This document shows positions 9,262 through 18,608 of a stretch of 64,000 nucleotides of DNA, one piece after another (within the stretch, counting starts at the first letter, position 1; the number at the start of each line of letters is the position of its first letter). Source of the stretch: Marinobacter salexigens (GTDB lineage Bacteria > Pseudomonadota > Gammaproteobacteria > Pseudomonadales > Oleiphilaceae); the NCBI RefSeq assembly GCF_002806945.1, contig NZ_NIHC01000005.1, forward strand, positions 1 through 64,000. Direction: 5' to 3'. Under the pieces are notes generated by a model, which was given only the letters and a program-made list of their open reading frames with translations, had not been told where the DNA came from and searched no databases. The translations under genes were made by a program, and so were the position numbers.

Positions 9262-10779
9262 GTGAGCAGCCCCTCCCGCCTACCGTTTTATATCGCTGTT
9301 TTTCTGCTGATTACTGCAGGTATTTCACTCGCCGTTTGGCGGCACGTTGAACTGGGCATTCCCTGGCTTACCGGGGAGCAACACCCGGTGTGGATGGTTG
9401 AAGCCCGGGTAGATTTTAATGGCTCTAATCAACCCGTAGTTGCAAGCCTTAACGTTCCCGAGCAACCGCCCGGATTCAGAATTCTCACAGAGCAGGCTGC
9501 ATCGCCAGGTTATGGCTTTTCGATCATCGATAAGTCTGGTAGCCGGCGCGCTGAGTGGACAAAACGAGAAGTAGCGGGCCCGCAAACTCTGTACTTCAAG
9601 GCACAATTTATACCCGACCCCGGGGCAGAGCCCATCCCTCCAGCCCAGCCGCCAAAAACCAGGCGTCTCTTCTGGGAGGAGCCCCAAGCCACCGCTGTGC
9701 GGGAAATTCTGGCGCAGGCGGAAGCTCGCTCAAGCACTCCAGAAAGCATGACACGGGAACTGATTCGGCTAATGCAGCCAGACACCCGCGTTCAGAACAC
9801 AACGCTTCTCGTATCTGAGGACAATTACCTCCAGTTGCTGGTTAATATGCTTAACCACTCCGGCATTCCTGCGCGCACGGCCGATGGCCTGAAGCTTGAG
9901 GACGCCCGCCGGAGGCAGCAACTAACGCCCTTCCTGCAAATATATAATGGGGAACGATGGCTCACCCTGAATCCGAAAACTGCTGCTCAGGGCGTTCCCG
10001 ATGACCTGCTGCTTTGGCGGCAAGGCTCTGAATCTTTGCTCGATGTTGTGGGCGGAGATAACTCCGAGATCAGTTTCTCCATACTCCGCCAAACCATACC
10101 AGCGCTCCAGCTAGCCGCCATGCAATCTGATGGCAACGGCTTGGGTTTTCTGAGCTTCTATGAGCTTCCGATTGAAGAGCAGAGCATGTTCCGCATGCTT
10201 TTGCTACTGCCTCTCGGGGCGCTTGTGGTGGCCTTCATGCGCATCGTGATTGGCATCCGAACCTCGGGTACGTTCATGCCGGTACTGATTGCCGTGGCAT
10301 TTGTTCAAACCACACTGGTACCGGGCCTCGTTGCCTTCCTTTCGGTGGTGTCTATTGGTTTGGCAATGCGCGGATACCTCTCGAGCTTGAACTTACTGCT
10401 CGTGTCACGGATATCTGCCCTGATTATTCTGGTTATTTTCATTACCGCAGGCCTGAGCATCTTTGGTTACCAGATGGGTTTCAATACAGGTATGACCGTA
10501 ACCTTCTTTCCTATGGTGATCATCGCCTGGACGATTGAGCGAATGTCGATTCTTTGGGAAGAGGAAGGCGGCCAAGAGGTACTGGTGCAAGGTTCTGGCA
10601 GTCTGTTCGTTGCAATTTGTGCTTACTTATTAATGAGCGCGCCCCTTGCAGGCCACCTCACATTCAACTTCCCCGAACTGCACCTGACAATTCTGGGGCT
10701 GATTCTATTGATGGGTCAATACACCGGCTACAAGCTCAGCGAGCTCAAACGCTTTACCGCAATGAAGGTCTACGACTGA
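9262..10779 (+). CDS. Inactive transglutaminase fused to seven transmembrane helices
   Basis: A 505-residue inner-membrane protein. One helix at residues 8-25 precedes a periplasmic domain of about 290 residues resembling a transglutaminase fold that lacks the catalytic Cys. It is followed by about seven membrane helices from residue 310 to the C terminus (for example MLLLLPLGALVVAFMRIVIG). This architecture is described in comparative genomics of ATP-grasp amidoligases, always beside RimK-like ligases and retropepsins. The start is GTG, 2 bases after the upstream stop. The role is likely sensing or presenting a peptide-modified ligand, but this is inference. Confidence 0.83.
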   Translation: MSSPSRLPFYIAVFLLITAGISLAVWRHVELGIPWLTGEQHPVWMVEARVDFNGSNQPVVASLNVPEQPPGFRILTEQAASPGYGFSIIDKSGSRRAEWTKREVAGPQTLYFKAQFIPDPGAEPIPPAQPPKTRRLFWEEPQATAVREILAQAEARSSTPESMTRELIRLMQPDTRVQNTTLLVSEDNYLQLLVNMLNHSGIPARTADGLKLEDARRRQQLTPFLQIYNGERWLTLNPKTAAQGVPDDLLLWRQGSESLLDVVGGDNSEISFSILRQTIPALQLAAMQSDGNGLGFLSFYELPIEEQSMFRMLLLLPLGALVVAFMRIVIGIRTSGTFMPVLIAVAFVQTTLVPGLVAFLSVVSIGLAMRGYLSSLNLLLVSRISALIILVIFITAGLSIFGYQMGFNTGMTVTFFPMVIIAWTIERMSILWEEEGGQEVLVQGSGSLFVAICAYLLMSAPLAGHLTFNFPELHLTILGLILLMGQYTGYKLSELKRFTAMKVYD

Positions 10780-10780
10780 T

Positions 10781-11728
10781 ATGGACTGGATCTCTCCGCG
10801 CGCACTGAACCGCCTGGGCATGTTGAACATGAATCGGCGTAACGTGGATTATATCGCTCGTTACAACGAGCGTTCGTCCTACCCGCTGGTAGACAATAAA
10901 CTCAAAACCAAGCTGGCTGTTGCGGAATACGGCGTAAAAACACCAAAGCTGCTGCAAGTTGTAAAACACCAGCATGAAATCTCTCGCTTCAGGGAGATGG
11001 CTGAAGGGCTGGCAGGCTTTGCCATCAAGCCCGCAAAGGGATCTGGCGGCAAAGGTATTACAGTGATCACCGGCCGGGATGGCGACGGCTATGTGAAAGC
11101 TTCGGGCGCTCGCGTTGGCGCTTCGGTGCTGGAACGACACCTGACTAACATTCTGGCCGGCCTTTATTCTCTGGCAGGCACACCAGACGTCGCCATTGTT
11201 GAAGACTTGGTGGAGTCCGATCAGTCACTGGCCCGCTATTCACATCAGGGCGTTCCTGACATCCGCATCGTCGTGTTCCAGGGTTACCCGGTTATGGCTA
11301 TGCTGCGCCTTGCCACCACGGCATCTGATGGCAAGGCAAACTTGCACCAGGGCGCAGTGGGCGTGGGTTTGGATCTGGGCACAGGCAAAAGCCTGAACGC
11401 CGTGCAGTTCAACCGCCCCATTACACTCCACCCTGATACTGGCCTGCCTCTGGAAAACATCAATATTGATGCCTGGGACGAGATGCTGGAGATGGCGTCG
11501 CGTTGCTACGAAGCAACTGGTTTAGGTTATATGGGTGTTGACCTAGTAGTGGATGCCCACGATGGCCCACTGCTGCTTGAGCTGAATGCCCGACCTGGCC
11601 TGGCAATCCAAATGGCTAATGGCCGCGGCTTGCTGCCAAGACTGCGAGCAGTTGAAAGCCTCAAGCGCCCCCACTTCACACCCAGAGAGCGCGCGAATTA
11701 CGCTATGGAAACCTTCGCCAGCCTTTAA
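10781..11728 (+). CDS. Alpha-L-glutamate ligase-like protein (RimK-like ATP-grasp)
   Basis: This 315-residue cytoplasmic enzyme carries the ATP-grasp signatures: IKPAKGSGGKGI as the glycine-rich nucleotide loop and LLLELNARPGLAIQ with the metal-binding Glu-x-Asn. It belongs to the RimK-like ligases that join an amino acid, often glutamate, to a peptide or small-molecule carboxylate. Family members with this N terminus (NRRNVDYIARYNERSSYPLVDNK, broken here only for reference) occur next to inactive transglutaminase-7TM proteins. Its ATG begins 1 base after the stop of the preceding gene, so the three proteins are made from one message that ends at the terminator at 11747-11777. Confidence 0.87.
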   Translation: MDWISPRALNRLGMLNMNRRNVDYIARYNERSSYPLVDNKLKTKLAVAEYGVKTPKLLQVVKHQHEISRFREMAEGLAGFAIKPAKGSGGKGITVITGRDGDGYVKASGARVGASVLERHLTNILAGLYSLAGTPDVAIVEDLVESDQSLARYSHQGVPDIRIVVFQGYPVMAMLRLATTASDGKANLHQGAVGVGLDLGTGKSLNAVQFNRPITLHPDTGLPLENINIDAWDEMLEMASRCYEATGLGYMGVDLVVDAHDGPLLLELNARPGLAIQMANGRGLLPRLRAVESLKRPHFTPRERANYAMETFASL

Positions 11729-11746
11729 TCCCTGAATACCAGGCAT

Positions 11747-11777
11747 AAAAAAACCGGAGACAAGCTCCGGTTTTTTT
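11747..11777. terminator. Bidirectional intrinsic terminator
   Basis: A perfect 6-bp stem (CCGGAG at 11754-11759, CTCCGG at 11765-11770) is flanked by a run of A before and a run of T after. It can therefore end the ATP-grasp operon on the plus strand and the converging BCCT gene on the minus strand. Confidence 0.9.
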
Positions 11778-11789
11778 ATGCCTTGCTGT

Positions 11790-13382
11790 TTATGTCATCT
11801 CGCCTCTTGCGATCAGCAACTTGCGCTCATGGGTCAAGCCTTTCAGCAAGCCCCAGGTCATGATCAGCAGAATCGCCGTGAACGGTAACCCGGCACTCAC
11901 AGCAGAAGCCTGGATAGCGCTCAACGCATCTGCGCCACCGCCGAAGATCAGCGCAGCGGCAATAGCGCCCTCCATAATCACCCAGAACACACGCTGTGCA
12001 GTGGGTGCATCCGTTTTACCACCTGCAGTCACGCTATCGATCACCAACGAACCGGAATCCGATGAGGTTATGAAAAACACCAGCACCAGCACAATCCCGA
12101 CAAACGACAGAATTTCTGTCAGCGGAAGGTTTGCAAACATCTGGAACATAGCCAGAGACACTTCAGTGATGCCCTCTTCTGCCAATGCACCAATGCCCTG
12201 ATCAATTTGTTCAAGCGCTGCACCACCAAAGGAACTCATCCATACTGCGGTAATAATGGTGGGGATAATCAGCACAGCTGTCACAAACTCTCGAACCGTC
12301 CGTCCCTTGGAAACCCGCGCGATAAACATGCCTACAAATGGCGACCAGGAAATCCACCATGCCCAATAGAACACAGTCCAACCACGCATCCAGGCCTCGT
12401 CGTCACGTCCGAACGGGTTACTGAACGCCAGCGCGTTGCTTACATAGCTGGAACTCGTTGCCCAGAGATTTTCCAGAATACTCATGGTGGGGCCGGCAAA
12501 AATAACGAAAAACAGAAGAATCCCCGCCAGCGACATGTTGATATTGCTCAGTACTTTGACTCCGCCATCAAGACCCCGCAGAACCGAAATCAGTGCAACA
12601 GCCGTTACACCAACAATGATCGCCATTTGAACGTTGATGCCGGAACCCATGCCAAACAGGTAATTAAGGCCAGAGGCGGCCTGTTGTGCACCAAACCCGA
12701 GGGATGTCGCCAAGCCAAAAATTGTGGCCACAACCGCCAGAGTATCGATGATATGGCCCGGCCAGCCCCAAACTTTGTCTTTCAAAAGCGGGAAAAACGC
12801 CGAACGAATGGTTAGCGGCATATTCTTGTTGTACGCAAAGAACGCCAGAGAAAGCGCAACAATAGAGTACACAGCCCAAGGGTGAAGGCCCCAATGATAC
12901 ATAGTTCCGCCCATGGCAAGCTTGCGCGCTTCAGGCGTGTTGGCCTCAACCCCGAACGGCGTACCGAACCAATCGGTGTAATAAGCAACAGGCTCTGCCA
13001 CAGCCCAGAACATCAGGCCAATACCCATGCCTGCGGCAAACAGCATTGAAAACCAGGAAAGGGTAGAAAAATCAGGCTTGGCATCCATTCCGCCCAAGCG
13101 AATCTTACCCACAGGCATAAAAATCAATGCAATACACACCACAACAAATACGTTGGCACTCAGCAGAAAGAACCAGTCGAAGTTTTCGATGATGCTGTCT
13201 TTTGTCCCAACCAGCAGTTCGTTAGCCGCTGTGGGGAACATGAGGGTCCCAACGACAAAAATCACCACCAGTATTGAAGTAATCGGAAATACAGGTGCGT
13301 GCAGATCCAGCCCGAATGGTCTTACGTTATCCTGGCCGGCTACGTAATCTGTTTGATACTCGTCTTTAATTACGTCGCCCAC
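11790..13382 (-). CDS. BCCT family transporter, glycine-betaine type
   Basis: A 530-residue, twelve-helix transporter of the betaine/choline/carnitine family. GMGIGLMFWAVAEPV is the glycine-rich TM3 motif. FYWAWWISWSPFVGMF contains the full aromatic box (Trp-Trp-x-x-Trp) that in BetP binds the trimethylammonium group, and is followed by ARVSKGRTVREF. Import of betaine or a related osmolyte driven by sodium is therefore likely. The start is GTG, well placed behind AGGAGG. The short C-terminal tail lacks the long regulatory helix of BetP. It is divergent from the FMN glutamate-synthase-like gene; the 263 bases between them (13383-13645) show no further gene. Confidence 0.88.
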   Translation of the reverse strand: MGDVIKDEYQTDYVAGQDNVRPFGLDLHAPVFPITSILVVIFVVGTLMFPTAANELLVGTKDSIIENFDWFFLLSANVFVVVCIALIFMPVGKIRLGGMDAKPDFSTLSWFSMLFAAGMGIGLMFWAVAEPVAYYTDWFGTPFGVEANTPEARKLAMGGTMYHWGLHPWAVYSIVALSLAFFAYNKNMPLTIRSAFFPLLKDKVWGWPGHIIDTLAVVATIFGLATSLGFGAQQAASGLNYLFGMGSGINVQMAIIVGVTAVALISVLRGLDGGVKVLSNINMSLAGILLFFVIFAGPTMSILENLWATSSSYVSNALAFSNPFGRDDEAWMRGWTVFYWAWWISWSPFVGMFIARVSKGRTVREFVTAVLIIPTIITAVWMSSFGGAALEQIDQGIGALAEEGITEVSLAMFQMFANLPLTEILSFVGIVLVLVFFITSSDSGSLVIDSVTAGGKTDAPTAQRVFWVIMEGAIAAALIFGGGADALSAIQASAVSAGLPFTAILLIMTWGLLKGLTHERKLLIARGEMT

Positions 13383-13645
13383 GTGATGGCGCCTCCTGAT
13401 TCTGAATTTAGTATCGGAAATTCGTCATAATCCGGGTTCAAATGTTACCGACGCGCCATGTTAATGTTTTGAGCTCAAAACATCAAAAGCACAGCATGTA
13501 CACTTTTAGCATAGACCAAAGGCAGAGCAGTAAAAGCCAAAAACGCCAGCGGTCGACTATCCGCCAGCCGCCGTATCGATATACTGCTATCTGAGAGAAA
13601 CGATCCGAGCCATTCACAACCCTTAAGGAATCAAGCGAGAAACCC

Positions 13646-15289
13646 ATGCAGAAAACATCCACATTTCCGATGCGCTACTCAGCCTATGTGATAAGCATTG
13701 CTGGCTTTCTTGTTTCTCTGGTTCTGAGCCTGCACTTCAAGGCAGGCTACATCTTCCCTGTCATCTTTGGTGCTCTGAGCACTCTTGGCACTTACGACCT
13801 GCTGCAGAAGAAGCGCACGATCAGCCGCAACTACCCGATCATGGTTCACTTTCGCTACTTATTCGAATCCATAGGCCCGGAAATTCGCCAATATTTTATC
13901 CAGTCAGATAACGACGAACAGCCATTCTCAAGAGACCAACGCACCATTATTTACCAGCGTGCAAAAGATGTGCTCGACAAGCGCCCATTCGGCTCACAGC
14001 TTAAAATGTACGAAGATGGTTTCGAGTGGATCAATCACTCATTGAGGCCATCCAAAATCGCGGATAGCAATTTCCGCGTGCAAATTGGCTCACGCTGCGC
14101 CAAACCCTACAACGCAAGTATTTTTAACATTTCAGCCATGAGTTTTGGTGCTCTCTCTGCAAACGCAATTCTCAGCCTGAACACTGGCGCAAAAATGGGT
14201 GGCTTTTACCACGATACGGGTGAAGGCTCCATTTCCACCTATCACAAACAACCCGGTGGCGATCTGGTCTGGGAAATTGGCTCCGGCTACTTTGGCTGTC
14301 GCAACAAAGACGGAACATTCAACCCTGAGATGTTCAGGAAAAACGCCACGCTCGATCAGGTAAAAATGATAGAGGTCAAACTATCTCAGGGTGCGAAACC
14401 GGGCCATGGCGGCATTCTACCCGGGGCCAAAGTCACACCGGAAATTGCCGAAGCCCGAGGCGTGTCGGTCGGTGAGGATTGCGTTTCCCCTCCCCAACAT
14501 TCGGCTTTTTCCACACCGATTGAACTGCTTGAATTTATGGACCGATTGCGTGAGCTTTCAGGAGGCAAGCCAGTGGGTTTCAAACTGGCTATCGGCCACC
14601 CATGGGAGTGGTTCGCAATTGTAAAAGCCATGCTTGAGACTGGCCGAAAGCCGGACTTTATCGTAGTAGATGGGGGAGAAGGTGGCACAGGCGCTGCTCC
14701 CCTGGAGTTCATCAACCGTATCGGCACTCCCATGACTGAGGCACTGCTTCTTGTGCACAACACGCTGGTGGGCACCAACCTGAGAGAAGACATATCCATC
14801 GGTGCTGCCGGAAAAATCACCTCAGCCTTCAATATTGCCCGCACGCTCGCCCTGGGCGCAGACTGGTGCAACGCTGCGCGTGGCTACATGTTCTCACTGG
14901 GCTGCATTCAAGCCTTGAATTGCCATACTGGCCGATGCCCAAGCGGTGTAGCTACCCAAGACCCGAGGCGGGGAAAGAAGCTGGACGTAGAGGATAAAAG
15001 CCAAAGAGTATACAACTTCCATAAAAACACTATGGAGGCCCTGCAAAATCTTCTGGAAGCCGCCGGCTTACGCGATACCTCGGAACTCGGTCCTGAGCAC
15101 ATTGTGCGCCGCGTATCGAAAACAGTGGTGCACTCATACATAGATCTGTTTCCCTTTCTGGAACCCGGCGCCTTGCTTGAAGGGAAAACCGGCATGGCAG
15201 TCTTCGATAAATACTGGGCCGATTCGCAACCCGATAGCTTTGACCCACCGGAATTCGTCCAAAAACTCAGGGAAACCAAGCTACGTTAG
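13646..15289 (+). CDS. FMN-binding glutamate synthase family protein with N-terminal membrane anchor
   Basis: This 547-residue protein matches the synthase (FMN barrel) domain of glutamate synthase without the amidotransferase part. Two hydrophobic segments at residues 10-50 anchor it to the membrane. KPGHGGILPGAKV, VVDGGEGGTGAAP and the cysteine cluster GCIQALNCHTGRCP (iron-sulfur type) are all present. Such stand-alone proteins are widespread, but their reaction is not firmly established; they may be ammonia-dependent or serve other 2-oxoacids. AAGGA lies 14 bases before the ATG, a wide spacing, so an internal start at Met9 is possible. Confidence 0.85.
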   Translation: MQKTSTFPMRYSAYVISIAGFLVSLVLSLHFKAGYIFPVIFGALSTLGTYDLLQKKRTISRNYPIMVHFRYLFESIGPEIRQYFIQSDNDEQPFSRDQRTIIYQRAKDVLDKRPFGSQLKMYEDGFEWINHSLRPSKIADSNFRVQIGSRCAKPYNASIFNISAMSFGALSANAILSLNTGAKMGGFYHDTGEGSISTYHKQPGGDLVWEIGSGYFGCRNKDGTFNPEMFRKNATLDQVKMIEVKLSQGAKPGHGGILPGAKVTPEIAEARGVSVGEDCVSPPQHSAFSTPIELLEFMDRLRELSGGKPVGFKLAIGHPWEWFAIVKAMLETGRKPDFIVVDGGEGGTGAAPLEFINRIGTPMTEALLLVHNTLVGTNLREDISIGAAGKITSAFNIARTLALGADWCNAARGYMFSLGCIQALNCHTGRCPSGVATQDPRRGKKLDVEDKSQRVYNFHKNTMEALQNLLEAAGLRDTSELGPEHIVRRVSKTVVHSYIDLFPFLEPGALLEGKTGMAVFDKYWADSQPDSFDPPEFVQKLRETKLR

Positions 15290-15438
15290 AAATTTTAGAG
15301 CGAAATTCACTGTGCCTGTTTATTTTCATCTTGGGCTAGTGTAGACTTCGCTCCCGCTAAGCCACTGAGATTCCTCTTTTAAGTCTCAATGGCACTCGCC
15401 AGCAAAGCTCAGCTTTGAAACGGCGAACGTTAGCGAAT

Positions 15439-15515
<77 letters not shown>

Positions 15516-15527
15516 AATTCCCCAATC

Positions 15528-15568
15528 AAGCCAGACACTTACAGGTGATCTGGCTTTTTTGTTTTTTT
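15528..15568 (+). terminator. Intrinsic terminator of tRNA-Pro
   Basis: An 8-bp stem (AAGCCAGA at 15528-15535, TCTGGCTT at 15549-15556) is followed by a long T tract interrupted by a single G. Confidence 0.85.
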
Positions 15569-15660
15569 GGCAGCGCAAAACCAACTCAATAAAAACTCGA
15601 AACCTTCTACGCTGCCACTACCTCAACCCGCCGAATTTCACTCTGTGCTGACACGTAACT

Positions 15661-16415
15661 TGCAACGTCGTACGAACTTATGCCTACCCCAGCACTTTAG
15701 TCCGAAACCCGAAACACCAGGTTTGCCGTCACCGGGACTGCTGTTGCGATAGACGACAACCCGGCAATTTCGCGCAGGGCTTCAATAGCTCCAACAAAGC
15801 CAAAGGCTTTCGCTTCAACCAGCAACGGCTGTTCAGTGCTGACGGCAACGCCGCTGTTGGCTAGTTTTACAATCTTCATGCGGGTGTCGTAATCCTGCAC
15901 CTGACCGTGCAGCGACAGCGTCAGGCGAACGTCTTTGCTTTCAGCAGTACCTTCCGGCATTTGCTCGAATGCTGCAGCATCAATCTGGGCAGTCACTGTG
16001 GCTACTGGCATTGTGTCCGTCTCAAATAGCATCTCGCGCATGCGCTCGTCGCGGATCGGAATGTCAGTGTCAACGCTATCCAGATGAACAACCACATTCA
16101 CCTTTCCATCATCACCAACCTTCCCTTGCAGCTCTGCAAAGCTATGTATTTCGGCGGTTGTACCGTTTTTGATCGATACGAAGTGCAGTGACGAGCTCTC
16201 TGAGTCGAGCGTCCAGGCTGCATGCACGCCCAGAGACGTCAGACCAAGACCGGCCAACAGCAAGCTGGATATAATATATTTTTTAAGCATGAAGCCATCT
16301 CCAAATTGCATTGTTAATCTGAACATCAGCGAAAAACCTTACGAAGATTTACTTGATAAACAAACTTAACCACCGTGCTTAGTATATTAGTCCAGGTTTC
16401 TTGCACCTGCCTGGC
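15661..16415. repeat. Long direct repeat, copy 1 (yceI gene plus both flanks)
   Basis: The segment is clearly related over its whole length to 24338-25091, in the same orientation. Similarity covers the yceI coding region, about 40 bases past its stop and about 125 bases upstream of its start, and stops abruptly near the shared ACCTGC-TGGC. Differences are scattered point changes, so the duplication is not recent. Confidence 0.9.
15697..16290 (-). CDS. YceI family periplasmic protein, copy 1
   Basis: YceI proteins are periplasmic eight-stranded lipocalin-like barrels that bind isoprenoid or other long-chain lipids. This 197-residue member has a signal peptide (LLLAGLGLTSLGVHA, cut before AWTLD), the domain opening WTLDSESSSLHFVSIKNG and the conserved VDTDIPIRDERMRE segment. 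The ATG at 16290 is preceded by GGAG at proper spacing; a start at 16326 would spoil the signal peptide. It differs from the second copy at 24374-24967 at about 24 of 197 positions by my hand alignment. It is divergent from the sulfate uptake operon. Confidence 0.9.
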   Translation of the reverse strand: MLKKYIISSLLLAGLGLTSLGVHAAWTLDSESSSLHFVSIKNGTTAEIHSFAELQGKVGDDGKVNVVVHLDSVDTDIPIRDERMREMLFETDTMPVATVTAQIDAAAFEQMPEGTAESKDVRLTLSLHGQVQDYDTRMKIVKLANSGVAVSTEQPLLVEAKAFGFVGAIEALREIAGLSSIATAVPVTANLVFRVSD

Positions 16416-16705
16416 GAACAAACAAGCCTGCACTAGCGAGAATATTACCGGTGAGCACTGGCGAATGTGGTAGATCAAGACGGGTGAGAATGGATGAGTA
16501 AGCGCATAAAACAACTTCACTCCCTACCCTCCCGACCATATTTTAACGACAAAGGGCGCATCCGAAGATATACCCTTTGTCGATATTGAATCGCTGCACC
16601 CCCTTATTCCATAAAGATATGAATAAATGATTTAATATTCTTTCAAGCTTTAAGCTGCCTTTGTTAGATTACTTCCCATCAAATCATCTGGTTTAGGGGA
16701 TTGTC
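16291..16705. other. Intergenic region between yceI copy 1 and sbp
   Basis: The left 125 bases belong to the duplicated yceI leader. The rest is unique and AT-rich near 16605-16665 (ATAAATGATTTAATATTC). Such AT-rich stretches upstream of sulfate uptake genes are typical places for CysB binding, but I cannot identify a defined CysB site. A weak promoter candidate is TTTCAA, 17 bases, TTAGAT just upstream of sbp. No coding frame here is convincing. Confidence 0.5.
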
Positions 16706-17719
16706 ATGCCAAGTAAACTCAAAGGCCTGGTCACCGGTCTTGCGCTAAGCGCTTCACTCTTTGCACAACCGGCGGTGTCCGCCGACCGTGAACTGCTTAA
16801 CACCTCCTATGACATTGCCCGGGAACTGTTTGCTGCTTACAACGTGCACTTCAACCAGTACTGGGAAGAGAAAACCGGCGAAACGCTTGAAGTCAGCCAA
16901 TCTCACGCGGGCTCCTCAAAGCAGGCACAGGCCATCATCCAGGGCTTGAAAGCTGATGTAGCAACCTTCAACCAGGTTACCGACATCGATATCCTGCACG
17001 CCCGTGGCGGCCTGATTCCAGAGAACTGGGCTGAGCGTTTGCCTAACAACAGTTCGCCCTACTACTCCACCATGGCCTTTTTGGTGCGCAAGGGTAACCC
17101 GAAGAACATTCAAAACTGGGACGATCTGATTAAAGAAGATGTGGCCCTGGTGATGCCCAACCCGAAAACCTCAGGCAACGGCCGCTACACCTATCTGGCA
17201 GCACTGGGTTATGCTCAAGACCGCTTTGGCGACGACCAGAAGAAAATTGACAGCTTCCTGCAGGATTTCCTTTCTCACGTGAAGGTATTCGACAGCGGTG
17301 GACGCGGTGCAACCACCACGTTTATCGAGCGTGAGATTGGTGATGTTCTGCTGACGTTTGAATCAGAGGTTTTGAACCTGGCCGACCGTTACGACAATGG
17401 TGAATATGAAGTTGTCACACCCAAGGTAAGCTTTTTGGCAGAGTTCCCGGTTACCTGGATCGACGAATACGTGAAGCAGAACAAAACCGAGGATCTTGCT
17501 AAAGCTTACTTGGAGCACCTGTACAGCGAAGACGCCCAGCGCCTGCTGGCTGGATTCAACTACCGGGTTCACGATGAGACGGTGAAGCAGGAAACGTCAG
17601 ACCGCTTTCCAGAAGTAAAGCTGCTGCCCATCGACGCCATTGCTGGCAGCTGGGAAAACGCCACTAAAGAGCACTTTGCCAGCGGCGGCAAGCTCGACCA
17701 ACTGCAGCGCCGGCGGTAA
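16706..17719 (+). CDS. sbp: Sulfate ABC transporter, periplasmic sulfate-binding protein
   Basis: A 337-residue periplasmic binding protein of the Sbp/CysP family, with signal peptide SASLFAQPAVSA and the mature protein beginning DRELLN. SHAGSSKQAQAI, which forms the anion pocket, and NPKTSGNGRYTYLAALGYA are near-invariant in this family. It delivers sulfate (or thiosulfate) to CysT/CysW/CysA encoded immediately downstream, with 3 bases to the next start. An AGGGGA site precedes the ATG. Sbp rather than CysP is suggested by the pocket motifs, but the two are hard to separate by eye. Confidence 0.92.
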   Translation: MPSKLKGLVTGLALSASLFAQPAVSADRELLNTSYDIARELFAAYNVHFNQYWEEKTGETLEVSQSHAGSSKQAQAIIQGLKADVATFNQVTDIDILHARGGLIPENWAERLPNNSSPYYSTMAFLVRKGNPKNIQNWDDLIKEDVALVMPNPKTSGNGRYTYLAALGYAQDRFGDDQKKIDSFLQDFLSHVKVFDSGGRGATTTFIEREIGDVLLTFESEVLNLADRYDNGEYEVVTPKVSFLAEFPVTWIDEYVKQNKTEDLAKAYLEHLYSEDAQRLLAGFNYRVHDETVKQETSDRFPEVKLLPIDAIAGSWENATKEHFASGGKLDQLQRRR

Positions 17720-17722
17720 TTC

Positions 17723-18604
17723 ATGTCCACGGCTAACCAAGCCAGCGCTGTGATCTCTCAGCGCTGGCCACGGATCGGAAACCGCAGCAAGCGGGTACTA
17801 CCGGGGTTCGGTTTGAGCCTCGGTATTTCGCTTCTGTTTATCAGCCTGATTTTGATGCTTCCACTGACCGGGCTGGTGATGGAAGTTTCTGCCATGAGCT
17901 TCGATCAGTTCTGGTTTGTGATCACCGACCCACGTGTAGTCGCCTCTTACAAAGTTACTGCTTTGGCAGCGCTAGCTGCCTCATTGTTTAACGGCCTCTT
18001 CGGATTGCTTCTGGCCTGGGTTCTGGTGCGTTATGAATTCCCTGGAAAGCGCCTGATTGATGCAGTAGTTGATTTGCCATTTGCGTTACCAACAGCTGTC
18101 GCCGGCATCGTTCTCGCCACACTGTTTGCAGAAAACGGCTGGTACGGTCAATGGCTGAGCAAGCTGGGCATTGAGGTTGCCTTTACGCCTGTAGGCATTG
18201 TTGTAGCCATGGCATTTACCAGCCTGCCTTTTGTAGTACGAACGGTTCAGCCGGTACTGGAAGAGCTCGCCCCTGAAGACGAAGAGGCGGCTGTTAGCCT
18301 TGGCGCCAGCGATGGCTTGGTATTTCGACGGGTAATCTTTCCTGCCCTTTGGCCGGCTCTGCTGACTGGTGTGGCCTTGTCGTTTACCCGCAGCCTGGGT
18401 GAGTTCGGTGCCGTTATCTTTATTGCAGGCAACATGCCTTACGTAAGCGAAGTCACTAGCCTGATGATTTTTGTCCGCTTGCAGGAATACGACTATGCAG
18501 CGGCCAGCGCCATAGCGTCTGTGGTGTTGATGGTGTCGCTGGTGATGCTTTTTGCAATCACCCTTTGGCAAGCCCGTTACCTTAAACGCGTAGAGGGGCG
18601 CTAG
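17723..18604 (+). CDS. cysT: Sulfate/thiosulfate ABC transporter permease CysT
   Basis: This 293-residue inner-membrane permease has about six helices and the EAA loop EEAAVSLGASDGLVFRRVIFP that docks with the ATPase. DLPFALPTAVAGIVLATLF and RSLGEFGAVIFIAGNMP are characteristic of CysT (CysU). The hydrophilic N terminus of about 35 residues is normal. It is the second gene of the sbp-cysTWA operon and ends 4 bases before cysW. Confidence 0.94.
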   Translation: MSTANQASAVISQRWPRIGNRSKRVLPGFGLSLGISLLFISLILMLPLTGLVMEVSAMSFDQFWFVITDPRVVASYKVTALAALAASLFNGLFGLLLAWVLVRYEFPGKRLIDAVVDLPFALPTAVAGIVLATLFAENGWYGQWLSKLGIEVAFTPVGIVVAMAFTSLPFVVRTVQPVLEELAPEDEEAAVSLGASDGLVFRRVIFPALWPALLTGVALSFTRSLGEFGAVIFIAGNMPYVSEVTSLMIFVRLQEYDYAAASAIASVVLMVSLVMLFAITLWQARYLKRVEGR

Positions 18605-18608
18605 TTTC

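Noticed and set aside
12207..12815. 202-codon open frame antisense to the first BCCT transporter
   Set aside because: Same reason: an antisense shadow of membrane helices with no domain.
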